From Chryseobacterium echinoideorum (GTDB lineage Bacteria > Bacteroidota > Bacteroidia > Flavobacteriales > Weeksellaceae), in the NCBI RefSeq assembly GCF_007474535.1, contig NZ_VKNW01000010.1, forward strand, positions 92,839 through 156,838: 64,000 nt of DNA. The letters are read 5' to 3'. The notes beneath the pieces are model-generated. The model was not told where the DNA came from. It saw only the letters and a program-made list of their open reading frames with translations, and did not search any database. Position numbers and translations under genes: made by a program. Positions 35,788-44,407 of the stretch are shown in pieces (the stretch's first letter is position 1; each line of letters opens with the position of its first letter).

Positions 35788-37158
35788 ATGCAAAGAATAA
35801 GATACTCACGTTATCTCAAAACAGCTATCATATTGCTAGACCTGCTGGTAATTGCAATGGCATTCGTCTATTATTTTATCAGCACCAACAGTGCCATGGT
35901 ACATGACAAAGAACTGTGGTACGAAAACTCCTTTCCTTTGATGCTGGTAATTTTTTTCTGGATCTTACTAAGCGGAAGAACCAAAATTTACAATATTTCA
36001 CGAAACCTTACCTATATTCTATTTGTAGAAAGACTTATTATTCATTTTCTTCTTTTCACGATTGGTTTGGTCTTAATCAGAAAAGTGAGCTCCAATCAAT
36101 TTTTTGGGTCTGAACTGACCTGGCTGTCTCTGTCTCTTTTCTTTGTGATTTTTATAATAAAGTCTGTTGTTTATTTTTCTATACGGTTTATACGGTCTAA
36201 AGGAATTAATCATAGAAACGTCATGTTCCTGAGCGAAACAGATTCTACCAATGTTCTGAAAAAGATTATTAAAGACAGAAAAGATTTTGGATATAAAGTT
36301 TTTGATTATAACCAAACTGGACTCAATAAAGAAAATCTGGTAGATTTCTGGAAAAAAAACGGAATACACACTCTTTTTATTCCCACCGAAAATAAATTGA
36401 GTCCGACTGAGCAAAGTGAAATATTTCTTCTTGCAGAAGCTAACAAAGTTCATATCACACTTATTCCCAATATTTCAAAAAACAGCTTTTTCTTTTATGA
36501 CTTAGGATATATAGAAACGCAGCCGGTTTTGAATCAGGCAAAATACCCTTTAGATTATTATTCTAATTTCTTATTAAAAAGAGTCTTTGATGTTATTTTT
36601 TCGATATTGGTCTTAGTTTTGATTTGTTCATGGTTGTTTCCAATCATTGCAGTTTTAATCAAAAGAAGCTCAAAAGGACCTGTTTTTTTTATTCAGAAAA
36701 GATATGGCTATCATGAAGAGATCTTTAATTGTATTAAATTTCGAACGATGGTGGTAAATGAAGATTCTTCTCAAAAGACCACCGGAGAAAATGATGTAAG
36801 AATAACGGCAGTAGGAAAGTTTTTAAGAAAGACAAGTTTGGACGAAATGCCTCAGTTTATTAATGTCCTGAAAGGTGAAATGTCTATCGTGGGTCCAAGA
36901 CCTCATATGCTGGCTGTAGATAATTTTTACAAACCCAAAATTGGGAGATATACTCTCAGAAGTCATACTTATCCTGGAATTACTGGTTTAGCCCAGGTAA
37001 GCGGTCTTCGGGGCGATACGGGTGATGTAGAAGTAGAAATGAATAAGAGAATACTTGCCGATTCTTTTTATATAAGGAACTGGAGCTTTATAATGGATTT
37101 AGCTATTATTCTTAAAACAATTATACTGTTTATAACAGGAGATAAAAAAGCAAAATAA
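35788..37158 (+). CDS. Polyprenyl glycosylphosphotransferase (initiating sugar transferase)
   Basis: A 456-residue WcaJ/WbaP-type enzyme that loads a sugar-1-phosphate onto undecaprenyl phosphate to begin a surface polysaccharide. The N-terminal part has about four transmembrane helices. A Rossmann-like middle follows. The C-terminal bacterial sugar transferase domain has LLKRVFDVIFSILVLVLICS, GPVFFIQKRYGYHEEIFNC, IKFRTMV, SLDEMPQFINVLKGEMSIVG, PRPHM and GITGLAQVSGLRGDT. It stands alone here, away from the flippase/glycosyltransferase group at 15-18 kb but possibly in the same pathway. Confidence 0.9.
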   Translation: MQRIRYSRYLKTAIILLDLLVIAMAFVYYFISTNSAMVHDKELWYENSFPLMLVIFFWILLSGRTKIYNISRNLTYILFVERLIIHFLLFTIGLVLIRKVSSNQFFGSELTWLSLSLFFVIFIIKSVVYFSIRFIRSKGINHRNVMFLSETDSTNVLKKIIKDRKDFGYKVFDYNQTGLNKENLVDFWKKNGIHTLFIPTENKLSPTEQSEIFLLAEANKVHITLIPNISKNSFFFYDLGYIETQPVLNQAKYPLDYYSNFLLKRVFDVIFSILVLVLICSWLFPIIAVLIKRSSKGPVFFIQKRYGYHEEIFNCIKFRTMVVNEDSSQKTTGENDVRITAVGKFLRKTSLDEMPQFINVLKGEMSIVGPRPHMLAVDNFYKPKIGRYTLRSHTYPGITGLAQVSGLRGDTGDVEVEMNKRILADSFYIRNWSFIMDLAIILKTIILFITGDKKAK

Positions 37159-37239
37159 AGAAAGAAAGGATAATAAATTGCTTTACCAACAGATATTATC
37201 CAACATTTAAAATTCAATAAAATAGCCTAATTTAGCAGA

Positions 37240-37992
37240 ATGTTAAAAAAGTTTTTTACAGCAATAGGAGAGTACATGTTGCTTCTTGGTAAATCTATAC
37301 AGAAGCCACAGAAAATGAAGGTTTTCTGGAAACTTCTTATGCGTGAAATCAATGATTTGGGAGTCAACTCTTTCGGGTTGGTTATTTTTACTTCCATTTT
37401 CGTAGGAGCAGTTGTTGCCATTCAGATGTTTAATAATTTTGACGCATCCTCTTTCCCTATTCCGCCATCTTTTGTAGGTTATGCAACTAAGGCCGTACTG
37501 GTGCTTGAGTTCTCACCTACCATTATCAGTTTGATATTAGCTGGAAAAGTAGGCTCATATATCGCATCAAGTATCGGAACGATGAGAGTTTCAGAACAAA
37601 TTGATGCGTTGGATATTATGGGAGTTAATTCCCCTAATTTTCTCATATTCCCCAAAATCATAGCATGTGTTATTTTTAACCCACTTCTTATTGCCATAAG
37701 TATAGTTTTTGGCATTGGCGGAGGATATATTGCAGGAATCCTTACGGGAAACTGGACGACAGCCGATTATATTACGGGAATACAAATGTATATGCCAAAT
37801 CTTTTTATTTACTATGCATTTAGTAAAACAATAGTATTTGCATTTATTATTGCCACGGTACCTTCCTATTTCGGATATTTTGTAAACGGAGGATCTCTTG
37901 AAGTAGGTAGAGCAAGTACGCAAGCAGTAGTGTGGACAATGGTTTTCATTATTATTTCCGAATTAATTTTAACACAATTAATATTAAGCTAA
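37240..37992 (+). CDS. mlaE: MlaE-type ABC permease
   Basis: A 250-residue permease for inter-membrane phospholipid transport, with about five helices. The family-typical FVGYATKAVLVLEFSPTIIS, LAGKVGSYIASSIGTMRVSE and QIDALDIMGVNSPNFLIFPK segments are present. Its stop codon overlaps the mlaF start (TAATG), so translation is coupled. The MCE-domain partner is presumably the gene at 21707-22657 or another elsewhere. Confidence 0.93.
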   Translation: MLKKFFTAIGEYMLLLGKSIQKPQKMKVFWKLLMREINDLGVNSFGLVIFTSIFVGAVVAIQMFNNFDASSFPIPPSFVGYATKAVLVLEFSPTIISLILAGKVGSYIASSIGTMRVSEQIDALDIMGVNSPNFLIFPKIIACVIFNPLLIAISIVFGIGGGYIAGILTGNWTTADYITGIQMYMPNLFIYYAFSKTIVFAFIIATVPSYFGYFVNGGSLEVGRASTQAVVWTMVFIIISELILTQLILS

Positions 37993-38807
37993 TGATTGAG
38001 GTAAAAGATCTGAAGAAGAGTTTTGAGACCGTGGAAGTACTGAAAGGAATTACCACAACATTTGATGAAGGAAAAGTAAACCTTATCATTGGACAGAGTG
38101 GTTCCGGTAAAACGGTTTTTCTGAAAAGCCTGCTGAATGTTTACCAACCTTCTTCAGGAGAAATATTATTTGACGGAAGGAATATTAATGTGATGAACAG
38201 AGAGGAAAAGCAGCAGCTAAGGGCAGAAATAGGAACCGTATTTCAGGGAAGTGCCCTTTTTGATTCTCTTACGGTAGAAGAAAACATCATGTTTCCATTA
38301 GATATGTTTACCAACCTGACTTTCAGAGAAAAGAAAAGAAGAGTATTTGAGGTTATCGGAAGAGTTCACCTGGATAAAGCCAACAAAAAATTTCCATCTG
38401 AAATTTCCGGAGGGATGCAGAAGCGTGTGGCAATTGCAAGAGCAATCGTAAATAATCCGAAATACTTGTTCTGCGATGAACCCAACTCGGGGCTAGACCC
38501 TTATACCTCTAATATTATTGATGATCTATTGCTTGAAATTACCAAAGAATATAATACCACCACCATCATCAATACCCATGATATGAATTCTGTAATGACG
38601 ATTGGAGAAAAAATCGTTTATCTAAGATTGGGCATTAAAGAATGGGAAGGAAATAAAGATGTTCTGATCACGGCAGGCAACGAAAATCTTATTGATTTTG
38701 TTTACTCATCAGAATTATTTAAAGAATTAAGAGAATATCTTTTAGAGAATAATAAAACAATTGATAATACAATCACCAAAATTGAAGATAATGAAAAAAA
38801 TAATTAG
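37992..38807 (+). CDS. mlaF: MlaF-type ABC transporter ATPase
   Basis: ATPase partner of MlaE. The start is taken at MIEVKDLKKSFETVEVLKGI, where A of the ATG is the last base of the mlaE stop. The longer reading from 37932 is a frame extension. It has 271 residues, with Walker A GQSGSGKTVFL, signature ISGGMQKRVAIARAI, Walker B YLFCDEPNSGLDP and the H-loop NTHDMNSV. The C-terminal tail of about 25 residues is acidic and polar. The next gene starts inside its 3' end. Confidence 0.94.
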   Translation: MIEVKDLKKSFETVEVLKGITTTFDEGKVNLIIGQSGSGKTVFLKSLLNVYQPSSGEILFDGRNINVMNREEKQQLRAEIGTVFQGSALFDSLTVEENIMFPLDMFTNLTFREKKRRVFEVIGRVHLDKANKKFPSEISGGMQKRVAIARAIVNNPKYLFCDEPNSGLDPYTSNIIDDLLLEITKEYNTTTIINTHDMNSVMTIGEKIVYLRLGIKEWEGNKDVLITAGNENLIDFVYSSELFKELREYLLENNKTIDNTITKIEDNEKNN

Positions 38808-39429
38808 TGCGGCTTTTATAGGCTTTAGTATGCTAGCCTCAGCGCAAATTTCATTAGCCGGAAAAGCCAATGTTCTGATTCCTACAAGTTCAGCTTCATG
38901 GAAAAATCTTAAAACAGCTGCAACCAATGCGGTAGAACAAAAAGGTAAAAATATTACTGGCTTTAACGTAGGTTTATCTTTAAAAATTGACTTACCTACC
39001 GCTCTATATGTAATGCCGGAAATTTATTACACCAATTTCAGCAACGAAGTGACGGTACAGAATGATGCAAATGCAGAGCAAACCACTATCAAAGCGAAAA
39101 GCAGCAGAGTTGACATTCCTGTGTTGGTAGGTGTAAATGTCCTTGGAAATATGCTCAGTGCTTATGCAGGTCCTGTAGGAAGTTTCAATTTGGCTAAAGA
39201 TGATAACTTTGATAATTTTGTTCAGAAAGTAAATACAAAATCATTTACCGTTGGTTATCAGTTAGGATTACAAAGCGAAATTTCCAAAGTAATTCTATCC
39301 GCAAGATATGAAGGTGCGTTTTCTAAAGATCAGAGAAAATTCATTAATAATATAGCAGGATCCGATCAGGAGATTAATTATGATAATAGATTAAGCCTGT
39401 TTTTACTCGGTTTAGGATATAAGTTTTAA
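38791..39429 (+). CDS. Outer-membrane beta-barrel protein (PorT-like)
   Basis: A 212-residue exported protein started at MKKIISAAFIGFSMLASAQI (38791), which gives a clean signal peptide. The mature part has alternating aromatic strands (LYVMPEIYYTNFSNEVTVQN, NMLSAYAGPVGSFNL, VGYQLGLQSEISKVILSARY) and ends LSLFLLGLGYKF, a terminal-aromatic barrel signature. It overlaps mlaF by 17 nt, so it is co-translated with mlaE-mlaF. A link to lipid transport is plausible but unproven. Confidence 0.8.
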   Translation: MKKIISAAFIGFSMLASAQISLAGKANVLIPTSSASWKNLKTAATNAVEQKGKNITGFNVGLSLKIDLPTALYVMPEIYYTNFSNEVTVQNDANAEQTTIKAKSSRVDIPVLVGVNVLGNMLSAYAGPVGSFNLAKDDNFDNFVQKVNTKSFTVGYQLGLQSEISKVILSARYEGAFSKDQRKFINNIAGSDQEINYDNRLSLFLLGLGYKF

Positions 39430-39448
39430 TCATCTCTTTATATGATAA

Positions 39449-39480
39449 AACTCCTCAAATTATATTTGAGGAGTTCTTTT
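39449..39480. terminator. Bidirectional terminator between converging genes
   Basis: A perfect 12-bp stem, AACTCCTCAAAT (39449-39460) with ATTTGAGGAGTT (39464-39475), and a 3-nt loop. A T-rich run follows on the plus strand. The stop codon of the minus-strand gene at 39460 lies in the hairpin loop. Confidence 0.88.
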
Positions 39481-39771
39481 TTGCTGTTCTAGTTCAGCTT
39501 TTTGTTTTTCAATTTCCAAAGACTGTCTTTCAAGTTCTTCTTTTTCTTTCTGAAGCTGCTTAAATTCTCTTTTTTTTGCTTCAGCTTTAATAGCACTTCC
39601 TTTACTTATGTACCCTATCATTCCGCCAAAAATAAGCCCAATTCCAATACCTGCCATCACGCCCATTACATGAGAAATAGTAATTTTTTCTACAGTAAAG
39701 TCTGTAGTTAGATAAAAAAGTAAAGCTGATACTGCAAGAAGTATCATTCCGACTACTGTAATGCTTTTCAT
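39460..39771 (-). CDS. Small two-helix membrane protein with coiled-coil tail
   Basis: A 103-residue protein. Two hydrophobic helices (residues 4-22 and 34-54, the latter glycine-rich: MGVMAGIGIGLIFGGMIGYI) are followed by a highly charged coiled coil (KREFKQLQKEKEELERQSLE). Function unknown. The last codons and the stop fall inside the shared terminator hairpin, so the C-terminal RTPQI is partly dictated by the terminator. The frame is clean and starts with MKSITVVG. Confidence 0.7.
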   Translation of the reverse strand: MKSITVVGMILLAVSALLFYLTTDFTVEKITISHVMGVMAGIGIGLIFGGMIGYISKGSAIKAEAKKREFKQLQKEKEELERQSLEIEKQKAELEQQKRTPQI

Positions 39772-39835
39772 AACTTTAAAATATTAAAGCCTATTCAAAA
39801 TTCATTAGAAAAGGCTTTGTTATTATTACCTGATT

Positions 39836-40642
39836 TTAAGATTTTCCACCTGCGGCTCTGTAATATTCTAAAGCTTTGGGCAGATCTTTCTGAATATCAC
39901 TTATTCTGGTTTGCGGACTAGGGTGAGTAGACAAAAACTCCGGCTGTCTGTTTCCTGATGACTGGGCTTCCATTCTGCTCCAGAAAGGTATAGCCTGTCT
40001 AGGATCGTAACCTGCAATCGACATTAAATTTAAACCCATTTCATCCGCTTCAGATTCCTGAGTTCTGCCGTATTTTAAAAGTGCAACCTGAGAACCTATA
40101 GGATAAGCAGCTTCAAAAACTTTTGCAAGCTGTGCATTAGAAATAGCTCCACCTAAAATAGCACCTCCGTACTGAGCAACCATTGCCTGTGAAATTCTTT
40201 CATTACCATGACCGGCCAATGCATGCGCAACTTCGTGTCCCATTACCACAGCAAGACCAGTTTCGTCTTTGGTGATTGGCAGAATTCCGGTGTAAACTGC
40301 TACTTTTCCGCCCGGCATACACCAAGCATTTATCTGATTATCCTGTAAAAGATTAAATTCCCACTTATAATTTGCAAGATCTGAACTTCTTCCAATACTT
40401 GAATAATATTTTTCTGCTGCCAGCTTAATATTATTACCTACCTTTTTTACCATCTGAGATTGAGCTCCGGTTACTACCTTTGCTTCTTTTAAAGTCTGCT
40501 GATATTGCTGAACCGCCGCAGAAGTAATTTGGGGATTTAAAGTTCCTATTTGCAATGATTTCCTTCCCGTCATTGGATTAGTTGTACAAGCTGCAACCGC
40601 CAAAGTAATTGCTCCTATTCCTAATAAATGTGTGATTTTCAT
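39836..40642 (-). CDS. M48 family zinc metallopeptidase lipoprotein
   Basis: A 268-residue envelope protease. The signal peptide has a lipobox (AVAAC, Cys19) followed by TTNPMTGRKSL, the usual start of the BepA/YcaL/LoiP-like group. The zinc site HEVAH is at 136-140 with GHGNER after it. The third ligand is in ESEADEMG (about 196-203), and STHPSPQTRI is the conserved tail motif. It is expected to act in periplasmic or outer-membrane protein quality control. It is a single gene. Confidence 0.93.
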   Translation of the reverse strand: MKITHLLGIGAITLAVAACTTNPMTGRKSLQIGTLNPQITSAAVQQYQQTLKEAKVVTGAQSQMVKKVGNNIKLAAEKYYSSIGRSSDLANYKWEFNLLQDNQINAWCMPGGKVAVYTGILPITKDETGLAVVMGHEVAHALAGHGNERISQAMVAQYGGAILGGAISNAQLAKVFEAAYPIGSQVALLKYGRTQESEADEMGLNLMSIAGYDPRQAIPFWSRMEAQSSGNRQPEFLSTHPSPQTRISDIQKDLPKALEYYRAAGGKS

Positions 40643-40745
40643 AACTATGTTTATTATACCTCAAGTTTAACAATTTCTGTTCCAAAACAAAAGATTTGTT
40701 TTAATTGCACAGATTTTGATAGATAAATTTACTAAATTTATTATC

Positions 40746-41291
40746 ATGAAAAAATATATAAAAATACTCTCAATATTATCTGTGTTTATTTTTCTGCACA
40801 ACTGCTCTGCGCAAGGAAAAGCAGATTCTCAGATTACCAATAATCTTATCAACAGCGAAGAATTTACATTCCATGCAGATAGGGCTTTTCCTATGAATCA
40901 GGATGTTGTTAATATCGCTAATTCAATGCCTAATGCGGCAGGACAAAGAATTTTTGATTTATCAGGGGAAGGATATTCCATAGAAATCAGAAAAAATATT
41001 TTGGATGTAGCACTGCCGTATTTCGGAAGAACTTTCAATCCTAGCTATGGGACAACAGATAACAGTTACAGATTTACCTCCAAAGATTACACGCTTACAA
41101 AATCTCAAAGCAAAAAAGGAAACTGGATTATCAAAATCAAACCGAATGATGTGAAAAATGTTTCTGAAATTTTTATTGATATATCTAAAAACGGAAAAGC
41201 CTCCACGTCAATACAGAGTAATGACAGGCAGCCAATTACTTATAATGGATATATTTCTCAAAATGAAGAAATTAAAAAAGAAAAACCTTAA
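40746..41291 (+). CDS. DUF4251 domain exported protein
   Basis: About 181 residues from MKKYIKILSILSVFIFLHNC (40746). The hydrophobic signal ends in a Cys that could be lipidated, just before SAQGKADS. The body matches DUF4251: EFTFHADRAFPMN, FDLSGEGYSIEIRKNILDVA, LPYFGRTFNPSYG, and the tail RQPITYNGYI. The family is periplasmic, Bacteroidetes-restricted and of unknown function. The ATG at 40716 would add ten residues and weaken the signal peptide. Confidence 0.85.
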   Translation: MKKYIKILSILSVFIFLHNCSAQGKADSQITNNLINSEEFTFHADRAFPMNQDVVNIANSMPNAAGQRIFDLSGEGYSIEIRKNILDVALPYFGRTFNPSYGTTDNSYRFTSKDYTLTKSQSKKGNWIIKIKPNDVKNVSEIFIDISKNGKASTSIQSNDRQPITYNGYISQNEEIKKEKP

Positions 41292-41304
41292 GTATATTAA
41301 ACCA

Positions 41305-42288
41305 TTAAGGCTTTTTTAAAAACTTTTCCACAAATAGTTTTGCTTCGGTACTTGGATTAGCAGTCAGCATCGAAGCATTTTTTTTATGCTGAATATAAGA
41401 TTCTTCTGCTGAATCGCTGTTTTTTACCGAAGCCAGAATAAATTCCTGCACCCAATACTCAAATCTTTTTTCTGCCTGATGTTTTCTCACAGCTTCAAAT
41501 CGGTCTGTTTTCTTTTTTAACGCTATAAAATCATCAATTTTTTGATAAACCTCAGCTAAGCCTTCGTTATTTAATGCAGATCCAAGCAAGACAGGAACTT
41601 TCCATTCTTTTTCTTTAGCAGGAATAAAATCTAAAGCACGTTTTAGCTCAAGCTTTGTATTTTTAGCTTTTTGCAGATTATATTCATCCACCTTGTTGAT
41701 AAAAACCACATCCACCATTTCCATAATTCCGCGCTTGATTCCCTGAAGCTCATCACCTCCCCCAATAATTTTCAGAAACAAAAAAACATCTGTAATATCT
41801 GAAACCAACACTTCAGACTGCCCCACTCCTACTGTTTCAATTAAAATATAATCGTAACCAGCTGCTTCACAAATCATCATTGTCTCGAAAGTCGTATTGG
41901 CAACACCACCCAAAAAACCTGAGCTTGGAGAAGGACGAATGAAAGCATTTTCTTCTTTTGCCAATTCTTCCATTCTGGTTTTATCTCCCAAAATGCTTCC
42001 TTTATTAATCGCCGAACTTGGGTCAATAGCCAAAACAGCAACTTTTTTACCTTTAGAGATAGCCAATCTGCCAAAATTTTCTATAAAGGTAGATTTTCCC
42101 GCACCGGGAACACCGGTAATTCCTATCCTTATTGATTTCCCTGTCAAAGGAAGAATTTTCTTTAAAAGATTCTCTGCCTGAACCCGATGTTCGGGTTTTG
42201 TACTTTCAACCAAAGTAATGGCTTTACCAATCAGGCGTTTATTACATGACTGTATTCCTTCAATAAGTGCTTCCGTAGAAAATTTCAT
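41305..42288 (-). CDS. meaB: MeaB/ArgK-type GTPase, methylmalonyl-CoA mutase chaperone
   Basis: A 327-residue G3E-family GTPase that protects and reloads adenosylcobalamin in methylmalonyl-CoA mutase. Walker A is GVPGAGKS (residues 59-66), followed by VAVLAIDPSSAINKGSILGD and TRMEELAKEENAFIRPSPSS. DYILIETVGVGQSEV and FINKVDEYNLQKA (NKxD specificity) are also present. The mutase large subunit is encoded about 7 kb away at 49368-51485 on the same strand. The old 'ArgK arginine kinase' name is not applicable. Confidence 0.94.
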   Translation of the reverse strand: MKFSTEALIEGIQSCNKRLIGKAITLVESTKPEHRVQAENLLKKILPLTGKSIRIGITGVPGAGKSTFIENFGRLAISKGKKVAVLAIDPSSAINKGSILGDKTRMEELAKEENAFIRPSPSSGFLGGVANTTFETMMICEAAGYDYILIETVGVGQSEVLVSDITDVFLFLKIIGGGDELQGIKRGIMEMVDVVFINKVDEYNLQKAKNTKLELKRALDFIPAKEKEWKVPVLLGSALNNEGLAEVYQKIDDFIALKKKTDRFEAVRKHQAEKRFEYWVQEFILASVKNSDSAEESYIQHKKNASMLTANPSTEAKLFVEKFLKKP

Positions 42289-42532
42289 TTGATAATGATC
42301 GGTTAGAAACTATTTTAATAAATTCAATACCAAAAATATAAAATAACCTTCAAACCGACAGACTCATTTAATTTTAATTCTTCTAAATTAACCTATAAAC
42401 AAAAGTCTGCATATAATTTCATTATTTTTGTTTAAATAAATTCTTGAAAGAAAATAGAATCGCACAATTTAGAAATAAACACTGAAGAAAGTAATGCGAT
42501 TACCTATCAATTTAAAAAATATAAATCTATAT

Positions 42533-42826
42533 ATGAAAAAACTATTTTTAGCAGGATCAATCATCGGTCTTTTATCTGTTTCTTGTACTCCAAAATCTAC
42601 CATAACTTCGGAAGCCCCAAAGTCGGTGACCAGTACAGCAGAGCAGATTGCACAAGGAAAGACTATTTATGAAAATGCCTGCAAAAGATGCCATGACCTT
42701 CCTGAACCTACCCAGTACACCTCAATAGAATGGGTGGGAATAATGAACTCAATGGCTCCTAAAGCAAAACTTAATGATGAACAGCATCAGTGGGTATATG
42801 ATTATGTTGTTTCGGTAAAAAAATAA
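42533..42826 (+). CDS. Monoheme cytochrome c lipoprotein (copy 1)
   Basis: A 97-residue protein from MKKLFLAGSIIGLLSVSC. A lipobox cysteine is at 18, a heme c motif CKRCH at 50-54, and a probable distal heme ligand Met74 in NSMAPKAKL. The helix pattern TAEQIAQGKTIYENAC is typical of class I cytochromes. It should be anchored in the envelope and carry electrons. The frame from 42494 includes 13 extra codons without signal character. An evident paralogue lies 27 nt downstream. Confidence 0.88.
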   Translation: MKKLFLAGSIIGLLSVSCTPKSTITSEAPKSVTSTAEQIAQGKTIYENACKRCHDLPEPTQYTSIEWVGIMNSMAPKAKLNDEQHQWVYDYVVSVKK

Positions 42827-42853
42827 ATTTTAACCCCAAAAAAAGATATTAAC

Positions 42854-43141
42854 ATGAAAAAAACTATTGCAATCACTCTTCTTGGTGCTGCCTTTGCGGT
42901 CTCTTGCGGTCCAAAAAGCATGGCTGTTACAGGTCCAAAATTCAGCTCTGCAGAACATCTTGCTCAGGGAAAAACGGTCTTTGAAAACTCGTGCAACAGA
43001 TGCCACAAATTACCGGATCCCGCAAAACATGATGACCAGGGATGGATAAAAACTTTAAGCAGAATGGCTCCTAAAGCAAAACTTACCGATGAACAGCATC
43101 AGATGGTTTATGATTATCTGATTTCTGTAAATAAAAAATAA
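42854..43141 (+). CDS. Monoheme cytochrome c lipoprotein (copy 2)
   Basis: A 95-residue paralogue of the preceding gene. Lipobox Cys18 (FAVSC), heme motif CNRCH (47-51), Met71 in SRMAPKAKL, and the shared tail KLTDEQHQMVYDYLISVNKK. It is clearly a tandem duplication: MAPKAKLxDEQHQ is identical in both except for one residue, while the N-terminal linkers differ. Spacing of 27 nt implies co-transcription. The redox partner is unknown. Confidence 0.88.
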   Translation: MKKTIAITLLGAAFAVSCGPKSMAVTGPKFSSAEHLAQGKTVFENSCNRCHKLPDPAKHDDQGWIKTLSRMAPKAKLTDEQHQMVYDYLISVNKK

Positions 43142-43160
43142 TGTCAAAAGTAAAGGAGAC

Positions 43161-43661
43161 TTATTGAGTCTCCTTTTTTCTCTTCATCATTTTCGATTTG
43201 ATGAATTTTTTTCTCTCTTTGACTTCATTTAGACTATTCTCGGTGAAGCAGTATTTTTCAGCATTTTTCAAAAATTTGATGGCATTGACAAAGCTTCCTC
43301 TCATCTCGGAAAGCAAAGCCCTGTAAAACCAGATTGTCGCTTTATCAATTCCTTTTATTTTTAAAGAATAGTTAATCAGCTTTTCAGCGTCCTGAAAATC
43401 CTCGTTGTCCAAAAGACATTTGATATAGTATTTTGGTGTATTCAGATTGGTCACATCGCATTGCATCGCTTCCTCGAAATAGAGTTTTGCTTTTTCATAA
43501 TCGATGAGCATTTCGCTGTAGATTCTTCCCATCAGGCAAAGCGAATCTGCATCTTCCGGGTCGTAGGAAAGCGCATAATTTAAGGCTTCCAGACAATCCG
43601 GTAAGCTGTATGGATAATTATCCAGCGCTTCGAAATAATATTTACTTTTAGTTAAGGTCAT
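43161..43661 (-). CDS. Tetratricopeptide-repeat protein
   Basis: A 166-residue protein built of TPR-like helical pairs (YALSYDPEDADSLCLMGRIY, YEKAKLYFEEAMQCDVTN, DAEKLINYSLKIKGIDKATI) with a basic tail KSKMMKRKKETQ. Its start lies 14 nt inside the 3' end of prfH, so the two are translationally coupled. It may be an accessory to the RtcB-PrfH repair pair or a bystander. No catalytic motif is present. Confidence 0.75.
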   Translation of the reverse strand: MTLTKSKYYFEALDNYPYSLPDCLEALNYALSYDPEDADSLCLMGRIYSEMLIDYEKAKLYFEEAMQCDVTNLNTPKYYIKCLLDNEDFQDAEKLINYSLKIKGIDKATIWFYRALLSEMRGSFVNAIKFLKNAEKYCFTENSLNEVKERKKFIKSKMMKRKKETQ

Positions 43662-44346
43662 TTCTGTAGTTTTTTAATTCATTTTTCAGTTTGTTTCTTT
43701 CTTTTTTGAAAGATTTTTCCTGATGATTCTTTTTAAAATCGGTTCCCGAAAATGTTCTGATTGGGCTTCCTCTCTGAACATTCAGATGATTATTCCAGGT
43801 TTTCTGCATCTGTTTTTCCAATTGTTGGATGTGAAATTCCATTACTTTTTCTTTGAGTCTGATCACGGAAATCTTTTTATTCTCCAGTTGCGAACGGGAA
43901 TCCTGCACGAAAACACTCTGTCCGGTTTTCAAATACGTTGCACGAACGGCGGTTTCCACCTTATTCACATTTTGTCCCCCACTTCCCTGGCTTCTCGTTG
44001 TTTGAAACTGAATTTCTTTTTCATTAAATTCAATTTTCTCCAAACCTCCGAGTTCAAAAATCCCGATAAACCAGTTGCTTCTTTTATGAAATTTCCTGAA
44101 AGTACTTTTCCCAATCCAGAGAATGCTTCCGAGCCAAGATTTCAGAAATTCATCAATTTCTTTTCCTTTTAAAAGTAAAGTCGCAGATTTCAAAGTCAGG
44201 TTTTCATCACCATTTTCACGATGGATGATTTCGTAATCAATTTTATTTTGTTTTGCTTCCTCAAGAAAAACCTTCAGAACTTTAGCAACGGCCCATTGAC
44301 ATTCTAAAGGTCCTCTTCCTGAGGTGATTTGTATTATTTTGTCCAT
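43648..44346 (-). CDS. prfH: Peptide chain release factor-like protein PrfH
   Basis: A 232-residue class I release-factor homologue. It lacks the long N-terminal domain of RF1/RF2 but keeps the catalytic GGQ at 123-125 in SQGSGGQNVNKVETAVRAT. The opening IIQITSGRGPLECQWAVAKV is typical of PrfH. Known PrfH proteins free peptides from ribosomes nicked in the 16S decoding centre so that the neighbouring RtcB can reseal the rRNA. Here rtcB lies 61 nt upstream in the same direction, and a TPR gene overlaps the 3' end. Confidence 0.93.
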   Translation of the reverse strand: MDKIIQITSGRGPLECQWAVAKVLKVFLEEAKQNKIDYEIIHRENGDENLTLKSATLLLKGKEIDEFLKSWLGSILWIGKSTFRKFHKRSNWFIGIFELGGLEKIEFNEKEIQFQTTRSQGSGGQNVNKVETAVRATYLKTGQSVFVQDSRSQLENKKISVIRLKEKVMEFHIQQLEKQMQKTWNNHLNVQRGSPIRTFSGTDFKKNHQEKSFKKERNKLKNELKNYRNDLN

Positions 44347-44407
44347 TTTTACTTTAAATTTAAACCTAACGGGTTTTGAAAACCCATTAGGTTTATTTGT
44401 TGATAAA

